Below are positions 18,829-26,079 of a stretch of DNA of 30,443 bases, piece after piece. Position 1 is the first letter of the stretch, and every line of letters starts with the position of its first letter. Under the pieces are notes generated by a model. It was not told the DNA's origin. It made no database searches and saw only the letters and a program-made list of their open reading frames with translations. This DNA comes from XYA12-FULL-58-9 sp001798605 (lineage in GTDB: Bacteria > Myxococcota > XYA12-FULL-58-9). The stretch covers positions 1 through 30,443 of the forward strand of contig DAINMX010000063.1 in NCBI GenBank assembly GCA_036736205.1, read 5' to 3'. Both the position numbers and the translations under genes were made by a program.

Positions 18829-19848
18829 CTACCACGTTCTCAAGTCGTCGTCTGGGATCGGATGGGCACGTCGGTAGCGCCGGCACGCATCGCGGGTTCG
18901 GAAAAGGTACGGGTGTTCCTCGGGTCCCTCAGTGACGAACTCGTGGCCTTTGAGTGCTGCTTGCGCACGGCGCGCATCGTCGGGGAGCTGCTCCGCAGAC
19001 GGGCAAGGTGCGCTGCAATCGACGGGATCCGTTGCCTGGCCGATCGTCTGTGGCACGTATCTCCCCATTGCGTAACCCTGCTCCATCGACGACGGGTGAA
19101 TGCCCCACTCAAGGCAGCGGACGCACTTGCGACTTCCTCCCCCGATACATGGCACCTCCTCCTCAATCCGCTTCGCACACGCGATATGCAGCTGCACAAC
19201 CTGGCCGTTGTACCAGGCCGCGTCCAACGTCACGTTGGAGAGAAGAAGGCCGACGGAGTGGGCTTCGCCGATGCCGCCCGTGCTCTCGAGTTTCCACCGG
19301 CCGTTCTTTGTTCGCCGATAAATCTCCTCGGAGCCAGCAGTCTGCACGATGCGCTGGTCGAGGAGGAGCTCGTCAGCGTGCACGTCCTTGAAGTTGCCAT
19401 GGGTGCTCGTCTGTCTGTTGATCAACCCGCAGAGTTGTTCGCCTTTACGTTCGACGGGGATCGGCCTACAGGCGCGATCATAGATCGTTGTCGTGCCCTC
19501 CGGCCGCGCCCAACTCAGCAACGGTTCAAGTGGGATGTCTTCATCTTTCACTGGACGGTACTCAGTCGCATCGGCAAACCGCGTCTGGATCCAAGTCCAT
19601 TCTGCCGCAAAGTCTCGCTGGGCGATTGGCTGTTCGGACCGTCCAGTATCTTCGACCTTCTCTGGGACGGCTGGCGTCTCCACAGCGACAGGCGACACCT
19701 CCCCTTCGCTGTGAACGTCGCTTGCGATGGGGCCGGGTATCACAGGGGGAGAATGCGCGGTCGCCGGGGTGCAAGCCCATGCCGCTGCCGTGAGAACAAC
19801 GCCAGCCGCATGCGCAAGGCGTCGCTGCATCTCACCGTCACGGTGCAT
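18829..19848 (-). CDS. Putative lipoprotein of unknown function
   Basis: 339 residues. The start ATG 19848 has AAGGAG 10 bases upstream; another ATG at 19896 gives an extension with no signal character. The N-terminus is basic (MHRDGEMQRR), then hydrophobic (GVVLTAAAWA), then Cys26 followed by a Pro/Ser/Glu-rich linker. This fits a lipoprotein, though AWAC is a weak lipobox. The rest is soluble and rich in Cys in the C-terminal third (CIGGGSRKCVRC, DCSAPCPS), which suggests an extracytoplasmic protein with disulfides. I recognise no family. It is convergent with gene X (83 bases between stops) and divergent from the next lipoprotein gene. A longer antisense frame covers the same stretch but has no recognisable features. 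Confidence 0.65.
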   Translation of the reverse strand: MHRDGEMQRRLAHAAGVVLTAAAWACTPATAHSPPVIPGPIASDVHSEGEVSPVAVETPAVPEKVEDTGRSEQPIAQRDFAAEWTWIQTRFADATEYRPVKDEDIPLEPLLSWARPEGTTTIYDRACRPIPVERKGEQLCGLINRQTSTHGNFKDVHADELLLDQRIVQTAGSEEIYRRTKNGRWKLESTGGIGEAHSVGLLLSNVTLDAAWYNGQVVQLHIACAKRIEEEVPCIGGGSRKCVRCLEWGIHPSSMEQGYAMGRYVPQTIGQATDPVDCSAPCPSAEQLPDDARRAQAALKGHEFVTEGPEEHPYLFRTRDACRRYRRAHPIPDDDLRTW

Positions 19849-20093
19849 CCTCGACCTGCTCCTTCCCGTCTCTATTGGCTGAATTGAGGAACCCATTTTA
19901 CTTTATGTCTGGTTTTGATGGGACAATCAAAAGACATCAGTCAAAGGATCCCACAGTAGATATTGTCAGGCTTGACCGCCACGAACTCGTCGAACTCGTC
20001 CGAGACCTTCAGCCCGTCGTTGGAATCTGCTACGTTTCTTAATGACACGAAAGAAGACAGTCAGGAAAGAAGACAGTCAGGAAGATCGTTACA
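19849..20093. other. Divergent intergenic region between two lipoprotein genes
   Basis: The stretch is clearly more A+T-rich than its surroundings between 19890 and 19975 and should hold both promoters. A short minus-strand frame ending at 19941 (about 34 codons, ...DEFDEFVAVKPDNIYCGIL) has coding-like composition and could be the tail of a decayed gene; it has no good start. Nothing else was recognised. Confidence 0.35.
20051..20082. repeat. Perfect 16-base tandem duplication carrying a Shine-Dalgarno core
   Basis: AAGAAGACAGTCAGGA occurs twice back to back, and a partial third start (AGA) follows. Each copy carries AGGA, and the second copy provides the ribosome site 9 bases before the TTG start at 20094. 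Loss or gain of a unit would change the leader but keep a ribosome site. Confidence 0.9.
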
Positions 20094-21071
20094 TTGAGGC
20101 TAAGCATCTATTTGATCTCGGTTGGGATTTGGCTCACGGGGTGTGGATGCAACGTGCCAAATGCCAGGCCGCCCATATTGCGGACGACGTTGCCCGAGGG
20201 GATCTTTGCGGGGTTCAGGGAAGTCCAGGCGCCAACTTGGGAGGGTGGCGGATGGTATTGCGCTGTCGACGCTGAAACCCGGTGGGCCGTGTCGGTGAAG
20301 AACGGCTCTGTGGAGATCGCTGCGCGCCCTGTTACCAACGACGCCGAGGAAGGAACGGGGCAAAGGTTTCCGCAAATACCGCAGGTTCTCCAAATACCGC
20401 AAATACCACGTTCGATGGTCAAGCGGATGGTTGATGCCATGCCGGGGTTAGATTGCACAGATGATGAGTGTTACCCGCTCGTATCGCCTGCGCGGCTGGT
20501 TCACCGAGACGGCAACGCCTGGTTGATTGGTGTCGACGCGGGCGAGTTTGGCGGTGGGTTGTGGTCCGCACACCCAGGCGGGAACAGCCTGATCCACCTA
20601 TCGGAGCAGAACGTTCTGCGGGTCTTTGGCAAGGGTCGAGAAGCGGTGGTGGTCACCGGATTGCATCACGGGAGGGCAACCGACGGCCTTCATCCATCCA
20701 ATGCAACGGTATTCTTCCTCGAACAGAAGGAGAATTGGAAAGTGGAGTCCGCAAACGAGCTCTACGATGTTCCCGTTGATACCGACGACAGTTACGTCGA
20801 ATGGGAAAACGGTCTCGTTCTCCTGACTTCCTCTTTTGTCGAGTTGGCCACGAAAGGAAAATGGATGACGTCGCGCCTGTTGAACATCCAAGACTGGTGG
20901 CAGCCCCAATCGCTGGCGGTGATCAGCGGCAACATCTTCTACGTCGGCATGCCGTACTATGTGGTGCGGGCAGAGATTGGTGCGGATGGCTCTGGCAACA
21001 CTCTCACCTGGCTGGCACCGGGATCGCCTTCCTCCGAAAGGTGCGTAGTCAGGCCGGCCAGTTCACATTGA
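20094..21071 (+). CDS. Putative lipoprotein of unknown function, TTG start
   Basis: 325 residues. The TTG start is chosen because AGGAAG lies 9 bases upstream and translation from it yields a compact signal peptide (MRLSIYLISVGIWLTGC) with lipobox LTGC and lipidated Cys17. The mature part is a soluble domain rich in beta-strand patterns. It has a short Gln-Ile-Pro repeat (PQIPQVLQIPQIP) near residue 95 and several Trp/Gly-rich strands (GGGWYC, GGGLWSAHPGG). This loosely suggests a beta-propeller-like fold, but no family was recognised. Only two Cys lie close together (LDCTDDEC). Its neighbours are also probable surface lipoproteins. Confidence 0.72.
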   Translation: MRLSIYLISVGIWLTGCGCNVPNARPPILRTTLPEGIFAGFREVQAPTWEGGGWYCAVDAETRWAVSVKNGSVEIAARPVTNDAEEGTGQRFPQIPQVLQIPQIPRSMVKRMVDAMPGLDCTDDECYPLVSPARLVHRDGNAWLIGVDAGEFGGGLWSAHPGGNSLIHLSEQNVLRVFGKGREAVVVTGLHHGRATDGLHPSNATVFFLEQKENWKVESANELYDVPVDTDDSYVEWENGLVLLTSSFVELATKGKWMTSRLLNIQDWWQPQSLAVISGNIFYVGMPYYVVRAEIGADGSGNTLTWLAPGSPSSERCVVRPASSH

Positions 21072-21320
21072 ACGAACCACCAATTTAACAATGACCTGAT
21101 TTGAGGGGTGCGATCCGGGCAGACGTCAGATTGTCGAAGCTGCCACCGAGATGCGTGCACAGGCGTCGTTGTTTCAAGCTGGATGTCTGGTTGTTGACGA
21201 CGAGGTCCCCCCGCCGCAATGAACATCCGAGGACATCATTCAGCCCTCGCATAAGATGGGAGCGCTCGTTATGATGTTCTGTGGTCAGTTTGTTTTGCGG
21301 TCAATTCTGGAGCTCGACAC

Positions 21321-23468
21321 ATGATGAATGGCCTCGATAGATGGACACTGGTCATCTCTCTCGCTTTGCCTTGCGCTGCTTGTGACTCGACAGAGCCAAG
21401 CGGACGCACGGGCGATTTCGACTACGGCGACAGCAACACCACCGGCGGCGATTCCGCCTACCAAGGGGATGAGATCGCCGGTGATGAATCGCTCGGGGAT
21501 AACCATGGGGACGGCGACAGCGTGTCGGCATGCTCCATCGACAACGGTGGTTGCGGCAACCCGACCTTTGTTCAATGCAATGACAACGGTGATGTAACTT
21601 GCGCCGACATCAATGAATGCGGCGTCAACAACGGCAATTGCGGGCCCGTGGCAGAGTTCATCTGCACCAACAACTTCGGTGCTCCGCCCACCTGCACGGT
21701 CATCGGCAATTGCCCGGCGCACAGTTTTGCATACGGCGATCAATGCATTGCCGAGGTCGTGGATGTCTCCACTTCATCGGGGTTCTCCTGCGCACTGCGC
21801 GTTACGGGTGAGCCATTGTGCTGGGGACGCAACGCCGACGGTGAGGTGTCTGAGCCGCCCAAGCGCAGCGCCATCGCCCAAGTGTCCACCGGAGGCAGTC
21901 ACAGCTGTGTGCTCACGACCTCCGGGGAGCTGACCTGTTTCGGTGGATACTCGAGCGGCGAGTGGGTTGACCAAGCCAACGCAGCAACCGGCACCCACAC
22001 ACAGGTTGCCGGTGCCTTTGGGCAAATTTGCGCCCTCGAGATCGGCGGCGGCATCGAGTGCTGGGGGCGTGATGCCCATGGTCAGCGCACCGGTGCCAAC
22101 AACGCCGCGGGGGCCTACCAACAGATAGCTGTCGGCAGTGCTCTCTACGAGAGCAACAGCGGTCACAACTGCGCTCTCACCACCCTGGGCGACATCGAGT
22201 GTTGGGGCAGTGACTCGTCAGGACAGGTGTCGGGGCCGAACGCGTCGACCGCCACCTATTCACAGATATCCGCAGGCGACACCCAGACATGCGCAATCGA
22301 CATTGACGGTCGACTCACCTGCTGGGGTGGAATGCCCTCGGTTCGCGACGACATCGCCAATGACACGAGAGCATTCGTGCATGTGTCGGCCGGTGAGAGC
22401 TACAACGTTTGCGCCATCACGACCACCGGACGCCTTCAGTGTTGGGGGTTCGGCGACAGCTATGGTCAGATCTCTGGGCCCAACAACTCCGACGACATCT
22501 ACGCGCGAGTGGACATCCACGTGCGTGAAACCTGCGCAGTGACCAACGTCGGTGCCCTACACTGTTGGGGCGAGTTCTGGGCACCAACGGTGTCTGGATT
22601 CAACAACGTCCCGGGGCAGGAGGTATACACTCAACTCTCCGCGGGTGAGATGCACCTGTGTGCCCTGACCACAGACGGACGGCTCCACTGTTGGGGCTAC
22701 GACGACTACGGCATCGTCAATGAGGCCAACGCTTCCGATGCTACGTACCAAGACCTTTCGAGCTTTGGTTTTCTGCGCACCTGCGGTCTCACCAGCACCG
22801 GCAGCATTGATTGCTGGGGATGGGACGCCAACGAGCAAGTGACGGGTCCCAACACGGCCACGGGCAACTACATCCAGGTCCAAAACGGTGGCACCCACAC
22901 CTGTGCCATCGACAACACCAACCACATCCAGTGTTGGGGCAAAGACGACGATAACCAGGTTGCTGGCCCCAACGCCAGCAACTCCACCTATCGTCAAATA
23001 GCTCCGGGTTACATTCACACGTGCGCCTTGACCACCACCAACGAGATCGAGTGCTGGGGCAGCAACGCCTCTGGCCAAACCGCTGGCCCCAACGCCGCAA
23101 CCGACACCTATTCAGACATAGCCTCTGGCTACCACCACACCTGTGCCATCGGCAGCAGCGATCAGATCGACTGTTGGGGGAACGACAACGCCCAGCAAGT
23201 CTCCGACGCGAGCACCTTCACCGGCACCCCGGTGCAATTGGCCCTGGGGGCGGGGCACAGTTGCGCTCTCGACACAGCCGGAAAGATTACCTGCTGGGGA
23301 GCTGACGACCTCGGGCAAGTCACCAACGCCAACGCCAGCACGGAGCATTTCACCCGTATCGCTGCTGGTACCTACACTGTTTGCGGTCTCCGTGCCGATG
23401 GCACTCTACGTTGTTGGGGTTACTTCGACCTCGACACTGGGGACCTGTTGGTCGAGCCCACACCATAG
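21321..23468 (+). CDS. RCC1-repeat surface lipoprotein with EGF-like segment
   Basis: 715 residues. The start ATG-ATG follows GGAG by about 8 bases. The signal peptide ends in the lipobox-like LPCAAC (Cys21). An acidic Gly/Asp/Ser-rich linker runs to about 65, then a Cys-rich stretch with EGF-like features (CSIDNGGCG, DINECGVNNGNCG) to about 135. From about 150 to the end there are 14 repeats of roughly 38-40 residues, each with C-A-[LIV]-x(4-5)-G-x(3)-C-W-G, the bacterial RCC1-like signature; 14 repeats could build two seven-bladed propellers. Each repeat has two Cys, which could form one disulfide per blade. Such proteins are abundant in myxobacteria and are thought to act outside the cell, probably in binding; the ligand is unknown. 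The repetitive DNA may be prone to slippage or recombination. Confidence 0.9.
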   Translation: MMNGLDRWTLVISLALPCAACDSTEPSGRTGDFDYGDSNTTGGDSAYQGDEIAGDESLGDNHGDGDSVSACSIDNGGCGNPTFVQCNDNGDVTCADINECGVNNGNCGPVAEFICTNNFGAPPTCTVIGNCPAHSFAYGDQCIAEVVDVSTSSGFSCALRVTGEPLCWGRNADGEVSEPPKRSAIAQVSTGGSHSCVLTTSGELTCFGGYSSGEWVDQANAATGTHTQVAGAFGQICALEIGGGIECWGRDAHGQRTGANNAAGAYQQIAVGSALYESNSGHNCALTTLGDIECWGSDSSGQVSGPNASTATYSQISAGDTQTCAIDIDGRLTCWGGMPSVRDDIANDTRAFVHVSAGESYNVCAITTTGRLQCWGFGDSYGQISGPNNSDDIYARVDIHVRETCAVTNVGALHCWGEFWAPTVSGFNNVPGQEVYTQLSAGEMHLCALTTDGRLHCWGYDDYGIVNEANASDATYQDLSSFGFLRTCGLTSTGSIDCWGWDANEQVTGPNTATGNYIQVQNGGTHTCAIDNTNHIQCWGKDDDNQVAGPNASNSTYRQIAPGYIHTCALTTTNEIECWGSNASGQTAGPNAATDTYSDIASGYHHTCAIGSSDQIDCWGNDNAQQVSDASTFTGTPVQLALGAGHSCALDTAGKITCWGADDLGQVTNANASTEHFTRIAAGTYTVCGLRADGTLRCWGYFDLDTGDLLVEPTP

Positions 23469-23554
23469 CCCCGCCGTTCCTGCGCAAGCGACCGACCCGA
23501 TTTGGCGGAAGTTCGTGCATCAAGAATTGGTATGTAATGTTGTTTCTTTGACGT

Positions 23555-23750
23555 TGCCAAAACCCTCCAACCTGCCATCGGATTGGGAATGGGGTACTGT
23601 CAAGACAGTACTCGAGGACGCCCTCATGGCCGCCTACCAGTCTCGGCGTTCGCCCGCCACGTCAAGCTGGTTACCGTCGACCCCAAGATGCCGTCGATCC
23701 ACGAGCTGGTGGGGTTGCATGGGGAGCTACAGCGGGGATGGGAGCACTGA
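23555..23750 (+). pseudogene. Possible frameshifted remnant of an unidentified small gene
   Basis: One frame reads SNLPSDWEWGTVKTVLEDAL and then MAAYQSR with G/C-rich third positions. After about 23645 the coding-like composition switches to another frame reading AFARHVKLVTVDPKMPSI then HELVGLHGELQRGWEH, ending at TGA 23750. The switch suggests a single frameshift in a once-coding segment. An unbroken 53-codon frame from ATG 23589 covers most of it and is an alternative. No family recognised. Confidence 0.3.
23594..23611. repeat. Perfect palindrome, 8-base arms
   Basis: GTACTGTC-AA-GACAGTAC, a perfect inverted repeat with a 2-base centre. It could be a repressor operator or a mobile-element end; there is no T run for a terminator. 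It lies inside the suspected gene remnant. Confidence 0.6.
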
Positions 23751-23793
23751 CGCCGAAGCAGACCAAGCGAGACGTTGAAGATCGGCTCGCAGT

Positions 23794-24231
23794 TTATTGG
23801 TAGGTGCTGCGGATTTCCTCTGGATAGATTTCCCAGGCAGCAAGCAGAGCGAGGGCCTCGAGCACCTTTCGGAAAGCGCTTTTTGTCGCATACTCAGGCG
23901 AGGGCCGGATCTCTGCATGCGCCGGATTGCCCGGTAGTGGGTCCGGAAATACGTCTATGGCGTACGAGATTGTGACACCGTCTTTGACGCTGCGAGCCGC
24001 TATACCCCTGACCCCGCTTGCGAGCACAGACACCACGCCGTCCGACAAGTCTGCCTGGCTGTAGCTTGGCCCATGCGGGCACAAAGACGAACGGTCAACC
24101 GAGGGTTTCATCCCTCGGTCGGAGAACGCCTGAGAGCTGATCTTGACGGTACCGTCCTCAAGGGGTTGGAAATGCCCAACACCACAAAGCACCCGACGAT
24201 AAAGAGGCTCGGCTCCAAGAATCTCGCTCAT
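23794..24231 (-). CDS. Hypothetical protein, third gene of an unknown three-gene cassette
   Basis: 145 residues from ATG 24231, 8 bases after the stop of the preceding gene. An earlier ATG (24264) would overlap that gene and is less likely. Visible blocks are an N-terminal LYRRV segment, the ISSQAFSDRGMKPSVDRSSL stretch, and a C-terminal FPDPLPGNPAHAEIRP block typical of a recurring, uncharacterised bacterial protein type. No catalytic motif, signal peptide or membrane segment is seen. Spacing implies that it is translated together with the two genes upstream. Confidence 0.68.
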   Translation of the reverse strand: MSEILGAEPLYRRVLCGVGHFQPLEDGTVKISSQAFSDRGMKPSVDRSSLCPHGPSYSQADLSDGVVSVLASGVRGIAARSVKDGVTISYAIDVFPDPLPGNPAHAEIRPSPEYATKSAFRKVLEALALLAAWEIYPEEIRSTYQ

Positions 24232-24239
24232 TTTGCTCG

Positions 24240-24824
24240 CTAGCCGCCATGGAGCCATTGCCAAAGCGAGACAAACGACGCGGGGTCCTCAACCTGCCCG
24301 TCATCCATCTCTTCGTGGATGTCTTTGCCCCAGACGCGGACGTATTCTACCAACTGGGCCGCCACGTAGATAGTGAGCTTCTTTTGCCCTGCCCCCCACC
24401 ATTCAAGCACCACATCACCATCGGCACTAGCCGTCACAAGGGGCTCGGCCCACTGTTTCTCGCCGACCGCTTCGATGGCCTTTCGCAACCAGCTCTGGGC
24501 GTTCTCTATGCCACCGGAGTCGACAGCGACGGCTCCGTGAGTGTCCCAGTTCGACGCTCTCCGTGATAGCGAGCGGATTTGTCGGAGGGTTGCATCGCCA
24601 GGCCGCAGAGGTATTTGTGCCCAATCCACAGTTCCAATGCAAAGCTGGGTAACGGCCCAGTCGACGGCGTCTCGACGAATCGAGCCGTCGTCGAGGTCAT
24701 GTGACGCGCTGCCGGAGGCGGAAGTCACCGCCCGAAAATGGGCGAAATTGAGGGTCTCCTCAGTCAACCCGGTGGCAGCACCAGAGTAGCAGCGCACTTC
24801 CCTTTTTTCCGCCGCTCTAGTCAT
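24240..24824 (-). CDS. Hypothetical protein, second gene of the cassette
   Basis: 194 residues. The start is set at ATG 24824 because GGGAGG lies 5 bases upstream; a directly preceding ATG (24827) and a GTG (24842) are alternatives. It overlaps the end of the upstream gene by 8 bases, so the two are translationally coupled. Features are a central segment with ASNWDTHGA followed by regularly spaced helices, then a C-terminal beta-rich part with DGDVVLEWWGAGQKKLTIYV, common in small uncharacterised proteins of accessory regions. No enzyme motif, signal peptide or membrane segment. Function unknown. Confidence 0.72.
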   Translation of the reverse strand: MTRAAEKREVRCYSGAATGLTEETLNFAHFRAVTSASGSASHDLDDGSIRRDAVDWAVTQLCIGTVDWAQIPLRPGDATLRQIRSLSRRASNWDTHGAVAVDSGGIENAQSWLRKAIEAVGEKQWAEPLVTASADGDVVLEWWGAGQKKLTIYVAAQLVEYVRVWGKDIHEEMDDGQVEDPASFVSLWQWLHGG

Positions 24825-25611
24825 CATGTCCTCCCGGCGCACGACTCTGCTCGATGGCTTTCACAACAGCATCGAAAGAGGTGGGCATCTCCTTCATAGT
24901 GTCGCACACCATGGTCAGGAGCCCATCCTTTGTCCAATCCCGACACCCCTCGAACATGGCGCGTTTGTTGTTTCGGTCAAATCGGAGCTCTATGCCTTCT
25001 TCCTCGAGGGGCATATCCCACTCGTTCAGCGAAAAGCCTGTCGGCACAACACCTTTCGGCACCTGCAGGGCGACCGTGACCGAACGGGACTGGTACCAAT
25101 TCAAGAAGATGTTGGAGAACTGGTTCTCGCCAACAACCCGACTCGCTCGGAGCGAAAAATCGTATGGAGACTCACCCTCCGACAGAAGATCGAGGCCCCC
25201 AAAGGCACCCTGGACCGCTGCCCGCGCTTCCTCAGCGTCCTTGCCCCGCGTCGACCACCTGGCCACCGTTGTGATTCCAAGAAACGAGAATTTTGTGCCA
25301 GCGGCCTCCAGCAGCTCCAGGATGGCCTTGGCCTTGGCCTCCGAGTACTTGGCTCGCGCATCCCAATGGTCCACGTTGACGAAGTCGTCGAAGTAATCGG
25401 TCCGGAGTTCTGTCCGGTCGGGCTTGATTGCGACACGGGTGCTGCTTGTCGGAGATTGGAGGACAATCACCTGTTCCGCCGAACCACCGTGAAAGACGTT
25501 GAGTTCGCCCGGCCCCTTCGCCTTTGCGGCCTTCTTGACGCGCTCCTCCCATCCGTCTGCTAGGCCGCAGGCAAGAGCCATCGTCTGAAATGAAAACTGG
25601 AAGTTGCTCAT
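24817..25611 (-). CDS. Hypothetical protein, first gene of the cassette
   Basis: 264 residues from ATG 25611 (weak AGGTTGG upstream); the frame is open to 25713, but that extension is Arg/Tyr-rich and unlike the rest. The protein is a soluble alpha/beta protein beginning MSNFQFSFQT. It has a charged middle (FDDFVNVDHWDARAKYSEAK), a conserved-looking SPYDFSLRASR block and a C-terminal helix. It is loosely like TIGR04255-type proteins in size and in standing first in a small accessory cassette, but I cannot confirm membership. It overlaps the next gene by 8 bases. A perfect palindrome at 25672-25687 lies 61 bases before its start and may control the cassette. Confidence 0.72.
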   Translation of the reverse strand: MSNFQFSFQTMALACGLADGWEERVKKAAKAKGPGELNVFHGGSAEQVIVLQSPTSSTRVAIKPDRTELRTDYFDDFVNVDHWDARAKYSEAKAKAILELLEAAGTKFSFLGITTVARWSTRGKDAEEARAAVQGAFGGLDLLSEGESPYDFSLRASRVVGENQFSNIFLNWYQSRSVTVALQVPKGVVPTGFSLNEWDMPLEEEGIELRFDRNNKRAMFEGCRDWTKDGLLTMVCDTMKEMPTSFDAVVKAIEQSRAPGGHDD

Positions 25612-25671
25612 CGTCGGCACCAACCTAACGCGATTCAGGCTGCAGTTCCAGATGGAGGTCACAAATCCAGC

Positions 25672-25687
25672 AGGATACGCGTATCCT
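25672..25687. promoter_or_regulatory. Perfect 16-base palindrome upstream of the three-gene cassette
   Basis: AGGATACG-CGTATCCT, fully symmetric, 61 bases upstream of the cassette start. Its GGATAC/GTATCC half sites are the same hexamers as those in the TA operator at 16018-16033, in the opposite arrangement. Candidate repressor site. Confidence 0.45.
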
Positions 25688-25781
25688 TGTTGGAAACCGT
25701 GTCGCAGCCGCAAATGCCTGCGTCGATCTGGCGACCGTTCTCAGATCGAGAGTCGGGCGGTTATGTCGACCACGCGGGGGT

Positions 25782-25881
25782 NNNNNNNNNNNNNNNNNNN
25801 NNNNNNNNNNNNNNNNNNNNNNNNNNNNNNNNNNNNNNNNNNNNNNNNNNNNNNNNNNNNNNNNNNNNNNNNNNNNNNNNN
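25782..25881. other. Assembly gap of exactly 100 N
   Basis: A run of 100 N, a conventional placeholder length for a scaffold join of unknown size. The true distance between the flanks, and even their adjacency, is not shown by the sequence. Confidence 0.99.
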
Positions 25882-26079
25882 ATCCTGCCGGCCCAATGCC
25901 GCGGACTCCTGTTCATCGCCCCGCGGTATGATCGGTATTGCCTCCAACCCCGGTTCTCGCGATGTTGCCTCCCGACAACCCGAGTAGCGTCGGGGAAGTC
26001 GACGGGGGCTCTCCAGCAAGTAGACGCTTCCCGCAGGTCCACTCTGGAGCACGTCGGATTCCCCTTCGGTGGTGGAGCA

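Larger units (their letters stand above)
23469..23793. other. 325-base region without an intact gene
   Basis: This region holds the palindrome at 23594-23611 and a coding-like but frameshifted segment (listed separately). The first ~85 bases after the RCC1 gene show no terminator hairpin with a T run. No RNA gene was recognised. Confidence 0.5.
25612..26079. other. Gene-free stretch containing the scaffold gap
   Basis: From 25612 to 25781 there is the leader of the minus-strand cassette with its palindrome; from 25882 to 26079 there is the leader of the helicase gene. Apart from the palindrome nothing is recognised. The reading frame that appears to run through the N run into the helicase gene is an artefact of the N run having no stops. 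Confidence 0.6.

Noticed and set aside
18805..19887. Long plus-strand frame (360 codons) antisense to the 339-residue lipoprotein gene
   Set aside because: The minus-strand frame has a Shine-Dalgarno sequence, a signal-peptide-like N-terminus and protein-like composition; the plus-strand product is Arg/Cys/His-rich with no recognisable motif.
22000..23420. Regularly spaced repeats that could suggest a CRISPR-like array
   Set aside because: They are in-frame coding repeats of about 38-40 residues (RCC1 type) with variable DNA sequence, not identical short repeats with unique spacers.
25687..26079. Helicase gene extending upstream through the N run
   Set aside because: The N run cannot be translated; the sequence between the gap and ATG 26080 does not look coding, and the recognisable N-terminal domain starts after that ATG.
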